6,211 nt of DNA, from NCBI GenBank assembly GCA_016194835.1, contig JACQAU010000358.1, positions 1-6,211 on the forward strand, written 5' to 3'. A model generated the notes under the pieces. The model was not told where the DNA came from. It ran no database searches and was given only the letters and a program-made list of their open reading frames with translations. The DNA comes from Deltaproteobacteria bacterium. GTDB lineage: Bacteria; Bdellovibrionota; UBA1018. Position 1 is the first letter of the stretch; each line of letters begins with the position of its first letter. The position numbers and the translations under genes are program-made. Of the stretch, positions 5,999-6,211 are shown in pieces.

Positions 5999-6211
5999 TC
6001 AAATATATTTAATATGGGAGTAATTTTGTATAAGCTTATCTTTTGTTAGCACAAAAGCATTTTCATCACGAGCTGTAGCTATTAATATTTGATCTACTGG
6101 ATCATCGTGTATAGGTTTTGGCAAAATCGTAGATTGATAGGCAATTTTTGGTGTCAATTCGACAATTCTTAGTTCGGGCAGCAAAAGAGCTTGCTCTATC
6201 CAAGCATAACC
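5999..6211 (-). CDS. VapC-like PIN-domain protein, C-terminal part (5' end cut by window edge)
   Basis: The frame is open from the right edge of the window to TGA at 6001-5999, giving the last 70 residues; the TTG at 6184 is internal. The visible part reads GYAWIEQALLLPEL, then ELTPKIA, then HDDPVDQILIATARDENA, then VLTKDKLI. This is the C-terminal pattern of PIN-domain toxins (LTPEIA, DPADRLLIATA, LVTKD). The conserved acidic residues of the Mg-dependent RNase site in the DP-x-D and TKD blocks are present. VapC toxins cleave RNA (often tRNA or rRNA) and are held inactive by a VapB-type antitoxin, usually encoded just upstream, which here would lie beyond 6211. The first catalytic Asp of the family is also outside the window, so activity cannot be judged. 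The family assignment is confident; the toxin-antitoxin role is inferred. Confidence 0.85.
   Translation of the reverse strand, partial: GYAWIEQALLLPELRIVELTPKIAYQSTILPKPIHDDPVDQILIATARDENAFVLTKDKLIQNYSHIKYI

Noticed and set aside
5822..6049. 75-aa + strand ORF over the lipoprotein start and promoter
   Set aside because: Antisense to the signal peptide and the promoter gap, with no supporting ribosome site or motif.

Overview
The window is AT-rich bacterial DNA with one housekeeping gene end and an accessory-looking set of genes. A lipoprotein-rich (so probably Gram-negative) bacterium is suggested by two lipobox-bearing proteins. The large secreted propeller lipoprotein with repeated NNRVLIW and VLGQ motifs is of a kind I associate with Bdellovibrionota and other former Deltaproteobacteria. 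That placement is an inference from protein style, not a search result.

Left part (1-1496): the 3' two thirds or more of purH (late purine synthesis) runs in from the left edge on the + strand. It carries an in-frame 12-bp tandem repeat that adds a VAKE-repeat segment to the enzyme. Convergent to it, on the - strand, is a short lipoprotein gene with a clear ribosome binding site and lipobox. Its frame closes after 54 codons, but a one-base shift at a run of six T (coding strand) would extend it to 86 codons, so it may be frameshifted.

Middle (1497-2950): a 241-bp divergent spacer contains a set of nested inverted repeats. It also contains a perfect 10-bp-arm palindrome centred on a TATAAT box just upstream of a DUF4143-type AAA ATPase gene (+ strand). 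That ATPase stands alone, looks self-regulated, and has a degenerate nuclease-like C-terminal domain. A short, weak, bidirectional hairpin lies in the 25-bp gap between its end and the convergent end of the next gene.

Right part (2951-6211, all - strand, transcribed right to left): the C-terminal part of a VapC-like PIN-domain protein enters from the right edge. A candidate promoter follows, then a 578-residue propeller lipoprotein. After 17 bp comes a cytoplasmic protein with an intact histidine-kinase H-box, a degraded ATPase domain and a degraded GGDEF-like tail. The last two genes probably form an operon pairing an envelope propeller protein with a signalling protein that may lack both kinase and cyclase activity. 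This pairing and the double-degenerate architecture are the most unusual things here. I did not see a CRISPR array, tRNA, rRNA or insertion sequence.
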